From assembly GCA_963851045.1 (NCBI GenBank), contig CAWKNC010000002.1:1364001-1428000 (forward strand): DNA of 64,000 nucleotides, in the 5' to 3' direction. Shown piece after piece: positions 18,935 through 27,951 of the stretch. Source of the stretch: WHSW01 sp963851045. Its GTDB lineage: Bacteria; Actinomycetota; Thermoleophilia; Solirubrobacterales; 70-9. Below the pieces are notes generated by a model. It was not told the DNA's origin. It searched no databases and saw only the letters and a list, made by a program, of their open reading frames with translations. Each line of letters opens with the position of its first letter. Position 1 is the stretch's first letter. The translations under genes were made by a program, and so were the position numbers.

Positions 18935-20764
18935 TCAGCCTCGAATCAGCTTCACCGTGCGCTGCTTGGTGTTCGGGGCGCCCCCGGTGGGGATGTAGGT
19001 CACCTTCGCCCTCAGCTTCACCTTGCCACGCCGGCGAAGCTTGCTAGCCCCCTTGCCCTTCGCCTTCACGACCAGCCGCAGCTTCCCCGCGGCGGTCGCA
19101 GGGCGCTGTGCACGCTTCAGTCGCTTGCCGGCGAGCACCAGCGAGCCCGGCCCCGGGATCTCGACGGTTAGCTTCGCCGTCCCCTTGCGCTTATTGCGCT
19201 TCAGTTTGGCGAAGCTGAACTCGTTCGAGGGCTCCACGTCCGGCGGCATCGAGTCCGGTGGCACCGCCGGCGGCGGCAGCTCGCGGTCGAGACGAGTCAC
19301 CGCGGCGGCGCCCTCGGCGCCCGCGTAGAGGCTCGATCCGTCGGGACTCAGGGCCAGTGAGGAAGCGCTATGAAACGGCGAGTTGACGGCGTTCGCGCTG
19401 GACCCCGGGATCGCGACGCAGCCCGGGATCCCGGTGTCCGCGTTGAGGCAATCGCGGTAGGTCAGCGCGCCGGTGGCGGGGTCACGATCGAAGCGCGCCA
19501 CTGCGCCCTCGTAGGAGACCACATAGACGTTGTTGCCGTCCGCGCTCGCGACCACGGCCTCCAGGTTTTCCAAGATCGTGTTCGTGGCCCCGGCGACCGC
19601 TCCGGGCAGCGGCGTGCACGTGGTCGCGCTCGAATTTGTCGTGAAGCATTCGCGCTGGGTCAGCGCGCCGGTTGCCGGGTCGCGGTCGAAATGGGTCAGT
19701 GCCGCGGTGTACTCGGCGACCGCGTAGACACTCTGGCCGTCGGCGCTCACCTCCACCGCGATCGCGTTGCCGAGGTTGGTGTTGTCGCCGTTCGCCGTAG
19801 CTCCGGGCAGCACCGCGCAGCCGGCGACGGCCGTCGAGGTCGTCAGGCAGCCCTGGTAGGCGAGCGCGCCGCCGGGCGCGCGATCGAAGCGGGCCACGCC
19901 GTGACCGTTGTACGCGGCCGCATAGAGACTCCTGCCATCCGGGCTGACGGTCACAGCGTAGATCGTGTTGAGGCCCGTGTTGGTCCCGCCCGCGACAGCT
20001 CCCGGGATCGTCGTGCACCCAGCGACGCTGCTGTTCGACGTGATGCAGGCCTGGTAGGCAAGCGCCCCGGTGGCAGGATCGCGACTGAAGCTGGCGACGG
20101 CGTCGCCGTTCCCCGAGCCCGCGTAAACGCTGGTCCCGTCGGGGCTGAGCCTCACCGAGCGCAGCGCGCCGAGGGGGCTGTTGGTGCCCATGGCGGTAGA
20201 CCCGGGGACATGGGTGCAGCCGGGGACGCTGGTGTTGGAGCCGACGCAGGCCTGGTAGGCGAGCGCCCCGGTGGCAGGATCGCGACTGAAGCTGGCGACG
20301 GCGTCGCCGGACTCGGCCGCCGTGTAGAGGCTACGGCCATCGGGAGAAACCGCTACCGAGCGCAGGCCGGCGAGGGGCGTGTTCGTTCCGGACGAAGCCG
20401 CCCCCGGGATCTTGGCGCAGGCGTCGACGCTCGTGTTCGAGGTCAAACAGGACGCGAAGGTGAGGGCGCCGGTCGCCGGCTGGCGCTGGAAATGGACGAC
20501 GGCGGCTGGGATCCCGGCGATGGCGTAGACGGAGTTGCCGTCGGGGCTCGCAGCGAGCCCGTAGAGCGTGGTCAGCGGGGCGTCGACGCTGCTTGCGGTG
20601 GCACCGGGGACAGGAGCGCAGGCGGTCACGACCGTCTTCGAGGTGAGGCAGTCGCCGAACGTCAGCTGCCCGGTTGACCCCGATGCCGGCGGGACGGCGA
20701 GCAGGCCGCCGACGACGATCAGCACCGCGGTGCGAAGCCAGCCGAACCTCGCGGATCCCCGCAT
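18935..20764 (-). CDS. secreted seven-repeat beta-propeller protein
   Basis: A 609-aa exported protein with a signal peptide (ending near PPASGS). About 450 residues consist of seven units of roughly 67-70 aa. Each carries a Cys-(9-11 residues)-Cys-x2-[IVL]PG[AS] motif and a propeller-like strand (SPDGxSVYAG, VASFSRDPATGAL), as in lactonase/YVTN-type blades. Two neighbouring units share a 63-bp DNA stretch with one mismatch (20045-20107 and 20246-20308), showing recent unit duplication. The C-terminal 90 residues are a Lys/Arg-rich beta domain like those of other secreted proteins here. Start ATG 20764. Probably an extracellular binding or structural protein; the ligand is unknown. Confidence 0.85.
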   Translation of the reverse strand: MRGSARFGWLRTAVLIVVGGLLAVPPASGSTGQLTFGDCLTSKTVVTACAPVPGATASSVDAPLTTLYGLAASPDGNSVYAIAGIPAAVVHFQRQPATGALTFASCLTSNTSVDACAKIPGAASSGTNTPLAGLRSVAVSPDGRSLYTAAESGDAVASFSRDPATGALAYQACVGSNTSVPGCTHVPGSTAMGTNSPLGALRSVRLSPDGTSVYAGSGNGDAVASFSRDPATGALAYQACITSNSSVAGCTTIPGAVAGGTNTGLNTIYAVTVSPDGRSLYAAAYNGHGVARFDRAPGGALAYQGCLTTSTAVAGCAVLPGATANGDNTNLGNAIAVEVSADGQSVYAVAEYTAALTHFDRDPATGALTQRECFTTNSSATTCTPLPGAVAGATNTILENLEAVVASADGNNVYVVSYEGAVARFDRDPATGALTYRDCLNADTGIPGCVAIPGSSANAVNSPFHSASSLALSPDGSSLYAGAEGAAAVTRLDRELPPPAVPPDSMPPDVEPSNEFSFAKLKRNKRKGTAKLTVEIPGPGSLVLAGKRLKRAQRPATAAGKLRLVVKAKGKGASKLRRRGKVKLRAKVTYIPTGGAPNTKQRTVKLIRG

Positions 20765-20795
20765 GCGGCCAGCGTATCCGCAAGACGGCCCGGGG

Positions 20796-22628
20796 TCAAC
20801 GAGCAGCAGCTTTCCCCACCCCCGCCGCCAGGGCCATGATCGAGATCTGCGGATTGACGCCGGGGCAGCTCGGCAGGATCGACCCATCCGCAACCCACAC
20901 ACCGTCGACTCCTCGAAGCGCGCCCCGCGGCCCAACCGGGTGGTGGTCGGGCCGGGAGCCGGCGGCCGCCGTGCCGGTTGGGTGAAACGCGGCAAGCCGC
21001 AGGCGCCGCAGGTCAACGCCGGCAGTGAGCTCGTCGAGGCGGTCGGGACTCACCACAGCAGGCAGGCCGGCGCCGAGCTCGACGCGCTCGGCGCCGGCGG
21101 CGAACAGAACCCGAGCCACCGCGGCCAGTGCTCGCCGCAGACGGCCGGCGTCGGCACGCGCGATCCGATAGGTGATGAGAGGCCGGTTGCTACCTCGCAC
21201 GCGCCCCGAGGGGCCGTCGGCGATCATCGCGCCGAGCGTCGCCGTGTGGTCAGCGCGGGCGAGCGTCTCAACGAGTTCGGCGCCGACGGCTGCGTAGCCC
21301 AGGGCGCCCATGCCCGGCGGGCTCGACGTCGCCTCGATCAGGATCCCGTCGCGTTCGTGCAACTCCTCGATGCCGGCGCTCTGCATCACACCGCGCCATG
21401 CGAAGACCGGCTCAGCGAATTTGCCGGCCACGGCAAGCGCCGGATGCATGGAGAGGCCGTGACCGAGCCGCGGGTGCGTGCCGACCCCGCTGCGGCGGAG
21501 AAGCGGCGGGGTCTCCACGGCGCCGCAGGCGACAATCACCTTGGCCGCTCGCAACTCAACCGCGCTGCCGTCGGGTCGACGCGCCGCAACTCCGGCGGCT
21601 CGACCCCGCTCGACCAGCAGCCGATCAACGCGCAGGCCGGTAACGATTCGGGCCCCTGCGGCGCAGCCTTCTGGGAGGGCGCTCAGGTGGACGCCGATCT
21701 TCGCGTTGTTCGGACAACCGATGGCGCACTGACACGCGCCGCGACAGCCCGGCGCGTTACGAGCCAGTGGTCCGGCACGCCAGCCGAGAGCGTCGGCTCC
21801 GGCGAGGGCGAGCTCGCCGTTGCGGCCCATCACGTCCATCGGCACTCGGCCAACCCCGCTCGCCTCCTCGACGTCTGCGAGGCGCGCCTCGAAGCCGTCG
21901 CCCGCGAGCTCGGTCCCGTGCTCGTCGCGCCACCGGGCGATGATGGCCTGGGGAGGCCGGAAGCAGGTGCCCGAGTTGATCACGGTCGTGCCGCCGACGG
22001 CTCGCCCGATCGGCAGGGCGATCGGAGGGGACCCCAGAGCGATGGTCGAACCGCCGTCGCGGTACATGCCCGCGAAGCGAGCCACGGGGTTCTCCGACCG
22101 GATGCGCGCGGAACTCCAGAGCTCGCCCTCCTCGAGGATGAGGACGTCGAGACCACCACGGGCGAGCTCCCGCGCGGCGAAGGCACCGCCCGCGCCGGAT
22201 CCGATCACGATCGCGTCGCAGGTCTGCGGCCCGATCTCACGGGCGGGAATCACGGTCAGCGGCGGGTCGGGTCGGACCGCCGGTTCGCGAGTCGCCGTCG
22301 TCGCGATCTCCTCGGAGAACTCAACCGCGCCGGCGGCGAGCAGGACGGCCGCCTTGAGACCATCGAGACCGACCGCCGCTGCCGGGCCGGCGGATCCGAG
22401 GCTCCGGAGCAGCTGCGCGCGCCGCTCGGGATCCAAACGTCCGAGCCGACGGCCGTGACGAGCTAGGGACGCAGCCTCGATGGCGAGCAGACCGAGGCCG
22501 AGACCGGCCCGGGCCTGCGCGGGCATCGCATCGATGAGAACCCTGGCCGCGGACGCGACTCGTTCAGGCTCAGGCCCGCCCACCTCCGGCGGCAGCAACG
22601 CCGCGGAGAGGTCCCCGAGAGCCGACAA
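20796..22628 (-). CDS. GMC-family FAD oxidoreductase with cysteine cluster
   Basis: A 610-aa flavoprotein. About 130 N-terminal helical residues resemble the gluconate-dehydrogenase-subunit-3/alcohol-oxidase lead domain. The FAD Rossmann motif GSGAGG is at 143-148, and the C-terminal GMC_oxred_C end (FHPTGTAAAG ... VADGSILP ... NPQISIMALA) is present. The middle holds GCRGACQCAIGCPNNAK, four closely spaced cysteines as seen in long-chain alcohol/sterol oxidase-like GMC proteins. The substrate is unknown, probably an alcohol or sterol-like lipid. It starts 3 nt after the stop of the proline-rich coiled-coil gene, so the two are co-transcribed. Confidence 0.9.
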   Translation of the reverse strand: MSALGDLSAALLPPEVGGPEPERVASAARVLIDAMPAQARAGLGLGLLAIEAASLARHGRRLGRLDPERRAQLLRSLGSAGPAAAVGLDGLKAAVLLAAGAVEFSEEIATTATREPAVRPDPPLTVIPAREIGPQTCDAIVIGSGAGGAFAARELARGGLDVLILEEGELWSSARIRSENPVARFAGMYRDGGSTIALGSPPIALPIGRAVGGTTVINSGTCFRPPQAIIARWRDEHGTELAGDGFEARLADVEEASGVGRVPMDVMGRNGELALAGADALGWRAGPLARNAPGCRGACQCAIGCPNNAKIGVHLSALPEGCAAGARIVTGLRVDRLLVERGRAAGVAARRPDGSAVELRAAKVIVACGAVETPPLLRRSGVGTHPRLGHGLSMHPALAVAGKFAEPVFAWRGVMQSAGIEELHERDGILIEATSSPPGMGALGYAAVGAELVETLARADHTATLGAMIADGPSGRVRGSNRPLITYRIARADAGRLRRALAAVARVLFAAGAERVELGAGLPAVVSPDRLDELTAGVDLRRLRLAAFHPTGTAAAGSRPDHHPVGPRGALRGVDGVWVADGSILPSCPGVNPQISIMALAAGVGKAAAR

Positions 22629-22631
22629 GGT

Positions 22632-23240
22632 CTATCCCTTGGCGGGAACCCGGGAAAAGATGTCGTCGATCAACCCGTCGAGGTCGGCACAGTCGTACTC
22701 CGCCTCGACCTGCTCTTTGGCCTGCTCGCGGGTCGCCCCCTCCAACGCGAGGTTCATCGCGACGAGACGGGCGCTGGCATCGTCATTCGACTTTCCATTG
22801 GCGTCGGTCTTGGCCGTGACCTGAGGCGGGGTTGCCTCGTCTGGCGGCGGCGTCGGCTCAGGAATCAGCGGTGGCTCCGGCTCGGGAACCGGTTCGGGCG
22901 CGGGCGCCGGATCAGGCGGCGGCGGCGTGGGCTCTGGCACGACCGGTGGCTCTGGTTCAGGTGACGGGACCGGGCTTGTGGGGACCTCGCCGCTGACGCC
23001 GAGCTTCGACTGAACCTCGGCAAGCGCGGCTTGGATCGCGCTCAAGCGGGTCTCGGCATCCGCTTCCGCCTTCTGGCGGATTGCCGACGCCTCGTCTTGG
23101 GCTCGGTCAAGCACCGCCTTTGCCTCCTTTTCAGCAGCAGCAACGATCTGCTCGCCGCGCTCTTCGGCCTGGGTCAACGTCCTCGAGACGAGGTCGCGCA
23201 CTACCTCCGCGACGTCGCCAACGATCTTGTCTGTGTCCAT
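22632..23240 (-). CDS. coiled-coil protein with long Pro/Glu linker
   Basis: A 202-aa protein in three parts. Residues 1-80 are a charged coiled coil (QIVAAAEKEAKAVLDRAQDE). Residues about 85-145 are a PEP/PDP-rich linker with repeated PEPEPP and PEPTPPP units. The C-terminal 55 residues (NLALEGATREQAKEQVEAEY) look like a small helical domain. Start ATG 23240. It immediately precedes the GMC oxidoreductase (3-nt gap). No known family; a scaffold or adaptor role is a guess. Confidence 0.72.
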   Translation of the reverse strand: MDTDKIVGDVAEVVRDLVSRTLTQAEERGEQIVAAAEKEAKAVLDRAQDEASAIRQKAEADAETRLSAIQAALAEVQSKLGVSGEVPTSPVPSPEPEPPVVPEPTPPPPDPAPAPEPVPEPEPPLIPEPTPPPDEATPPQVTAKTDANGKSNDDASARLVAMNLALEGATREQAKEQVEAEYDCADLDGLIDDIFSRVPAKG

Positions 23241-23325
23241 GCCGTCAGCGTATACCGCGGACCACTTCGGGACGACCCCATGTATAGGCTGGCGCAAGAT
23301 TCACAACCCACGGAAGGGGATCCGA

Positions 23326-23775
23326 GTGCAAGCTCAACATCCACGGTTTCGCGCAGTGTTTGGAACGGCAATCGCGGTCGCCGCCATCGGTGTCGCGACA
23401 GCATTCGCGGCCGCCTCGCCCAAGCCCGGGTTTCACTACGAGTCGAAGGAAGTCGGTAACGGCGCGGTCGTGAACGTGATCACGATGCAGGCGAGCGAGG
23501 ATGCAACCCTGAGCATCTCGGGCAGCAGCCCCAAATGCCTGGACGACAGCGGTAGCTACTACAAGGGCTTCGCGCTCACAGAGCCGGTCGACGCGTCAAA
23601 CGGCAAGTTCAAGTTCAACGGCAAGGCGACCAGCACCCTCCCCGAGGGCTCGAAGAAGGTGAAGCTCAAGCTCAAGGGCAAGTTCACGTCGCCGAAGCGC
23701 TCGAAGGGCTCCTACAAGCTCGAGGGGTGCAAGGGCAAGACGAAGTTCAAGACCGCTTGGACCCTCGGCGGCTAG
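23326..23775 (+). CDS. secreted small lysine-rich protein
   Basis: A 149-aa exported protein starting at GTG 23326 with AAGGGGA 5 nt upstream. The signal peptide (RAVFGTAIAVAAIGVATAFA) is followed by a beta-rich domain with two Cys and a highly basic C-terminal half (KKVKLKLKGKF, KGSYKLEGCKGKTKFK). No catalytic motif is seen. It resembles small secreted proteins common in this actinobacterial group, and the basic region recalls the C-termini of the subtilase and propeller proteins in this window. Confidence 0.78.
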   Translation: MQAQHPRFRAVFGTAIAVAAIGVATAFAAASPKPGFHYESKEVGNGAVVNVITMQASEDATLSISGSSPKCLDDSGSYYKGFALTEPVDASNGKFKFNGKATSTLPEGSKKVKLKLKGKFTSPKRSKGSYKLEGCKGKTKFKTAWTLGG

Positions 23776-23786
23776 TTCCTCTGGCC

Positions 23787-23812
23787 GCGCGCCTGGCCTC
23801 GGTCAGGCGCGC
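23787..23812. terminator. hairpin between convergent secreted-protein gene and uvrB
   Basis: Nine-bp perfect stem GCGCGCCTG / CAGGCGCGC with an 8-nt loop. It begins 11 nt after the plus-strand stop and includes the uvrB stop codon. There is no clear T tract, so termination is possible but not proven. Confidence 0.45.
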
Positions 23813-25809
23813 AGGCCCTCGAGGTCGCGGCGCAGCTCTTTGAGCTCGTCGCGGATGCGGCCCGCCTCCTCAAACCGAAGGTCCTCGGCTGCCGCGAGCA
23901 TCTCCTCCTCGAGCTCGACGACGACCTTCTCGAGCTGCTCCGGGGTCATCGCCTCGCCGTCGGACCCCGTGCGCCGGCGCCGGCGCCGGTCCGGGGTTGA
24001 GCGTGTTTCCATCGAGAGGAACTCGGAGATGTCGGAGATCCCCTTCTGCACCGTCTCCGGCGTGATCCCGTGCTCGAGGTTGTAGGCCACCTGGATCTTG
24101 CGACGACGATCGGTCTCGGAGATTGACTTGCGCATCGCGTCCGTCTCCTTGTCGGCGTACATGAGCACCCTGCCGTCGACGTTGCGGGCTGCGCGACCGA
24201 TCGTCTGGATGAGTGATGTCTCGCCACGAAGAAACCCCTCCTTGTCAGCGTCCAGGATCGCGACCAGGGTGACCTCGGGGAGGTCGAGGCCCTCGCGCAG
24301 GAGGTTGACGCCCACGAGCACGTCGTATTCGCCGAGGCGCAGATCGCGGATGATCTGGATGCGCTCGAGCGTGTCCACCTCGGAGTGCAGGTAGCGGACT
24401 CTGAGCCCGTGTTCGAGCAGATAGCCGGTGAGGTCCTCGGCCATCTTTTTGGTGAGCGTCGTGACCAGCGTCCGCTCCTGGCGGTCGGCGCGGTCGCGAA
24501 CCTCGTTCATGAGGTCGTCGATCTGGTTGCGCGTCTCGCGGACCTCGATCTCGGGATCGACGATGCCCGTTGGGCGCACGATCTGCTCGACCGTGCGCTT
24601 GGCCGTGGTGCGCTCGAACTCGCCCGGTGTCGCCGAGACCATCACCAGCTGACCGACACGCGGGAGGAACTCGTCGAACTTGAGCGGGCGATTGTCCATG
24701 GCCGAGGGCAGTCGAAAGCCGAAATCGACCAGCGTCTGCTTTCGCGAGCGGTCGCCCTCGTACATGCCGCCAATCTGCGGGACGGTCTGGTGCGACTCGT
24801 CGACGAAGGTCACGAAATCGTCGGGGAAGTAATCGATCAGCGTGTGCGGGGGCGATCCCGGCTCGCGGTTGTCGAAGATCCGGGAGTAGTTCTCGATTCC
24901 GGAGGTGAAGCCGAGCTCCTTCAGCATCTCGATGTCGTACTGGGTGCGTTGAAGAAGGCGGTGGGCCTCCAGCTCCTTGCCGCGCTCGTGAAACCAGGCC
25001 AGCCGCTCGTCGAGTTCGGCCTTGATCTCGAGCACGGCCCGCTCGAGCGTCGTCTCCTCGGTCGCGTAGTGGCTCGCCGGCCAGACGGCGACGTGGTCGA
25101 TCACGTCAAAGATCTCGCCGGTGAGCGGGTCGAAGTGGTGGATCGACTCGACCTCGTCGCCGAAGAGGTTGATCCGGTAGGCCGACTCGGCGTATGCGGG
25201 GAAGATCTCGAGCAGCTCGCCGGAGACGCGGAAGGTGCCGCGAGTGAGCGCCGTCTCGTTGCGGGTGTACTGCATGCCGACGAGCTTGCGGAGGAGCTCG
25301 TCGCGCTCGATCCACTCCCCCACCTTGAACAGCTGCATCTGGCGCCGGTAGAGGTCGGGTGAGCCGATCCCGAAGATGCAGGAGACCGAGGCGACGATGA
25401 TCACATCGCGCCGCGCCAACAGCGCTGCCGTCGCGGCATGGCGCAGGCGGTCGATCTCATCGTTGATCGACGAGTCCTTCTCGATGTAGAGGTCCTGATG
25501 GGGGACGTACGCCTCGGGCTGGTAGTAGTCGTAATAGCTGACGAAGTACTCGACACGGTTCTTCGGAAAGAACTCGCGAAACTCGTTGCACAGCTGCGCC
25601 GCGAGGGTCTTGTTGTGAGCGATGATCAGCGCGGGACGCTGAACGCGCTCGATCGTGGCTGCCATCGTGAACGTCTTGCCGGTGCCGGTCGCGCCGAGCA
25701 GGGTGATGAAATCCTCGCCCGCAGCCAGTCCCTCAGCGATGCCCTCGATCGCCTTTGGCTGGTCTGCCGTAGGCGTGTAAGCGGGGTTGAGCTCAAACTC
25801 CTGCGGCAT
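23803..25809 (-). CDS. uvrB: excinuclease ABC subunit B
   Basis: A 668-aa DNA helicase-like subunit that verifies damage and loads UvrC. Walker A GATGTGKT is near residue 40, the beta-hairpin segment YYDYYQPEAYVP follows, and helicase motifs (VGVNLLREGLDLPE, QTIGRAARN) are complete. A C-terminal UVR coiled-coil domain (LEEEMLAAAEDLRFEEAGRIRDEL) binds UvrC. ATG 25809 (MPQEFEL) matches family N-termini; the open frame further upstream is antisense to the metalloprotease gene. Confidence 0.98.
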   Translation of the reverse strand: MPQEFELNPAYTPTADQPKAIEGIAEGLAAGEDFITLLGATGTGKTFTMAATIERVQRPALIIAHNKTLAAQLCNEFREFFPKNRVEYFVSYYDYYQPEAYVPHQDLYIEKDSSINDEIDRLRHAATAALLARRDVIIVASVSCIFGIGSPDLYRRQMQLFKVGEWIERDELLRKLVGMQYTRNETALTRGTFRVSGELLEIFPAYAESAYRINLFGDEVESIHHFDPLTGEIFDVIDHVAVWPASHYATEETTLERAVLEIKAELDERLAWFHERGKELEAHRLLQRTQYDIEMLKELGFTSGIENYSRIFDNREPGSPPHTLIDYFPDDFVTFVDESHQTVPQIGGMYEGDRSRKQTLVDFGFRLPSAMDNRPLKFDEFLPRVGQLVMVSATPGEFERTTAKRTVEQIVRPTGIVDPEIEVRETRNQIDDLMNEVRDRADRQERTLVTTLTKKMAEDLTGYLLEHGLRVRYLHSEVDTLERIQIIRDLRLGEYDVLVGVNLLREGLDLPEVTLVAILDADKEGFLRGETSLIQTIGRAARNVDGRVLMYADKETDAMRKSISETDRRRKIQVAYNLEHGITPETVQKGISDISEFLSMETRSTPDRRRRRRTGSDGEAMTPEQLEKVVVELEEEMLAAAEDLRFEEAGRIRDELKELRRDLEGLRA

Positions 25810-25846
25810 CGGCGTTCGACGATAGCGCCCGTCTACGCTGCCTTCG

Positions 25847-27199
25847 GTGAACGGCGGGCAAAGCGGCGGCGGAGTGGGACTTGCCTGCTCGATCCTCATC
25901 CTGGCCGCGCTCGCGGTGGTCCTGGCGATCAGTGGCGGCGGCGCCGAGGAGCGCCCATCCGCTCGGCCCGACCAACTGGCCGAGCCGCCGCAATCCTTGA
26001 GTCGACGCGAGCTCACGAGGATTGCGGTGGAGGTGACCCCATCGGTCGCGCGTCGCGTGGCCAGGATCCGCGGGCTCGAGTTCGATCGACTTCCGGAGCC
26101 GGAGGTCGTGACGAGCGAGCAGCTCAATCGCCTCTCACGCCGTGAGGAGCGGCGCAGTGGTGGGGCCGGCGGAATCGGCGTCGGCGAGGCGGAGCTGCGA
26201 ATGACGGGTCTGCTCGCGCCTGAGGAGCAGCTCGAGCGAGCCTCGGGCTCGACGGGCGACCTCGCCGCGGCCGCGTACGACCCGCGCACCGAGCGCCTCT
26301 ATGTCGTCAGCGATGCGAGCGCCGTTCCAAACCGCGCGCTAGTGGAGTTTCTGCTCGCCCACGAACTCGATCACGCGCTCGAGGATCAGAACTTCGGCAT
26401 CGGCGGTGGTGCGCGCCTGTCCGGCGATGAGTCGCTGGCCCGTCAGGCGCTGATCGAGGGGCTGGCCACCGCCGTCATGCAGGACTACGCGACCAGGCAT
26501 CTGGATCCGTTCGATCTGCTTGCCGGCGCCGGTGGCATCGACACCAGCACGCACGGCGTCCCGCAGATCCTGATCGACGCTCTCACCTGGACCTACCTCG
26601 GTGGAAACGAGTACGTGACCGAGCTGCGTCGGCTCGCAGGCGGCTGGAAGCTCGTCGACTACGCGCTTGACTCGCGCTCGCCGGCGAGCACCGAACAGGT
26701 GCTGCATCCGGAGAGGTACGTCAGCAACGAGCGGCCCGACCGGGTTGACGTCGAGCGCGACGCGATACGGGAAGCCGGCTTCAAACGGGCGGATCATGGG
26801 GTGCTTGGTGAGCTGGAGACCTCGTACCTGTTGCGAGTCGGCGCCGACACATCTACCGCCGATCTGGGGGCCGCGGGCTGGAACGGCGACCGTTACGAGC
26901 TCTGGCGCACGCCTGGCGCCGAACTGCGCAACTGCGCCGATCCCTGTCGCGACGGGCTCGTGCTCGTGATGCGCTGGAGCTGGGACTCCCCCACCGACAC
27001 GCGCGAGTTCGCCCGGGCCGCACGGGCCTACGTCGAGGACGGGCTCGAAGGAAGCGCCGCAGCTCCGGGGGTTTGGTCGCTCGGTCCGACGGCGATCGCG
27101 CTGGGCTCTGGCGAGACAACGTCAGCGCTGGTGTTTGCACCCACCGCGTTGCTTGCACGCGAGGTCGCGACCGCGCAACTGCGAGGATCGGCGCCGTGA
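25847..27199 (+). CDS. membrane-anchored HExxH putative metallopeptidase
   Basis: A 450-aa protein starting at GTG 25847, 37 nt from divergent uvrB. One N-terminal transmembrane segment (ACSILILAALAVVLAISG, about 13-30) places the rest outside the membrane. The zinc-protease motif is HELDH at 172-176 in LLAHELDHALEDQNF, and a downstream conserved Glu-rich helix (EGLATAVMQDYA) could supply the third ligand. The C-terminal half has two Cys and no known domain. The family is not recognised beyond HExxH proteins of actinobacteria. The stop overlaps the following DoxX-like gene. Confidence 0.82.
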   Translation: MNGGQSGGGVGLACSILILAALAVVLAISGGGAEERPSARPDQLAEPPQSLSRRELTRIAVEVTPSVARRVARIRGLEFDRLPEPEVVTSEQLNRLSRREERRSGGAGGIGVGEAELRMTGLLAPEEQLERASGSTGDLAAAAYDPRTERLYVVSDASAVPNRALVEFLLAHELDHALEDQNFGIGGGARLSGDESLARQALIEGLATAVMQDYATRHLDPFDLLAGAGGIDTSTHGVPQILIDALTWTYLGGNEYVTELRRLAGGWKLVDYALDSRSPASTEQVLHPERYVSNERPDRVDVERDAIREAGFKRADHGVLGELETSYLLRVGADTSTADLGAAGWNGDRYELWRTPGAELRNCADPCRDGLVLVMRWSWDSPTDTREFARAARAYVEDGLEGSAAAPGVWSLGPTAIALGSGETTSALVFAPTALLAREVATAQLRGSAP

Positions 27200-27570
27200 C
27201 CCCGCTGCAGCGCCTCCTCGCCATCGGATTCGGGACGATGGGCGTCCTCCATTTCATCCGCCCGAAGGACTTCGAGGCGACCGTACCCGAGTACGTACCG
27301 ATCTCCGCCCGCGACGCCGTTCGCTGGAGCGGGGTGGCTGAGCTCACCGGCGCCGCGGCCGTCGCATTCCCCGCGACGCGGGTGTTCGCACGCTGGTGGC
27401 TGCTTGGTCTGCTGGCCGCGGTCTACCCGGCGAACATCGAGATGGCGGTCGCACCGGACCGTGTCGCCGCACGCGGCGTCGCCACGGACCGCGTCCCGCG
27501 TTGGATGCTCTGGGCGCGACTCCCGTTCCAGGCGCTGTTCGCGATCGCGGTCTGGCGCGCGACGGAGTAG
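27196..27570 (+). CDS. DoxX-like membrane protein
   Basis: A 124-aa protein with about four hydrophobic segments and the DoxX-like pattern (HFIRPKDFEATVPEYVP, then GVAELTGAAAVAFPATRV). DoxX-family proteins are small integral membrane proteins linked to redox stress or quinone processes. The GTG start overlaps the metalloprotease stop (GTGA), so the two genes are coupled. Confidence 0.85.
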   Translation: MTPLQRLLAIGFGTMGVLHFIRPKDFEATVPEYVPISARDAVRWSGVAELTGAAAVAFPATRVFARWWLLGLLAAVYPANIEMAVAPDRVAARGVATDRVPRWMLWARLPFQALFAIAVWRATE

Positions 27571-27585
27571 CCCCGTAGTGAGCGC

Positions 27586-27933
27586 TCAGTCGTGGGCCAG
27601 CACGCTGACCACAACGCCGTTCGGATCGCGAACGAAGAAGCGACGAACACCCCACGGTTCGTCCACCGGGCCGTAAATCACCTCGTGTCCAGCCTGCACG
27701 GCCTGTGCGTGCGCCGCGTCGACAGCTTCGCGCGACCCTAAATCGATACCCATGTCGGGCAGCGGCGGATCAACTCCCGGTGGCGCGAAAACGACCTGCG
27801 CCGGCCCGGCACCGAATCCGATGTACCCGCCTCCGAAGCTGCCCTCCTCCATCCCGAGGACCCGCGCGTAGAAGTGCCGTGTGGCCTCGAAGTCCGCCGA
27901 CTCGTGGTACGGAATGATGCGCCGGACAGGCAT
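27586..27933 (-). CDS. VOC/glyoxalase-fold protein
   Basis: A 115-aa single-domain vicinal-oxygen-chelate protein. The pattern FYARVLGMEEGSFGGGYIGF near the N-terminus and RRFFVRDPNGVVVSV at the end is typical of glyoxalase/bleomycin-resistance-like proteins. The substrate is not predictable. The 3' end faces the DoxX-like gene with a 15-nt gap. Confidence 0.87.
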   Translation of the reverse strand: MPVRRIIPYHESADFEATRHFYARVLGMEEGSFGGGYIGFGAGPAQVVFAPPGVDPPLPDMGIDLGSREAVDAAHAQAVQAGHEVIYGPVDEPWGVRRFFVRDPNGVVVSVLAHD

Positions 27934-27951
27934 CCGGGCAGTTTTGCACGC

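Noticed and set aside
19370..20677. Plus-strand open frame with internal repeats opposite the propeller gene
   Set aside because: Its repeats only reflect the propeller repeats on the coding strand.
25810..25846. Possible LexA box before uvrB
   Set aside because: GTTC and GAAC occur in the gap region but not with the required order and 4-nt spacing.
25810..26289. 160-residue N-terminal extension of uvrB
   Set aside because: Antisense to the metalloprotease gene and absent from UvrB family proteins.
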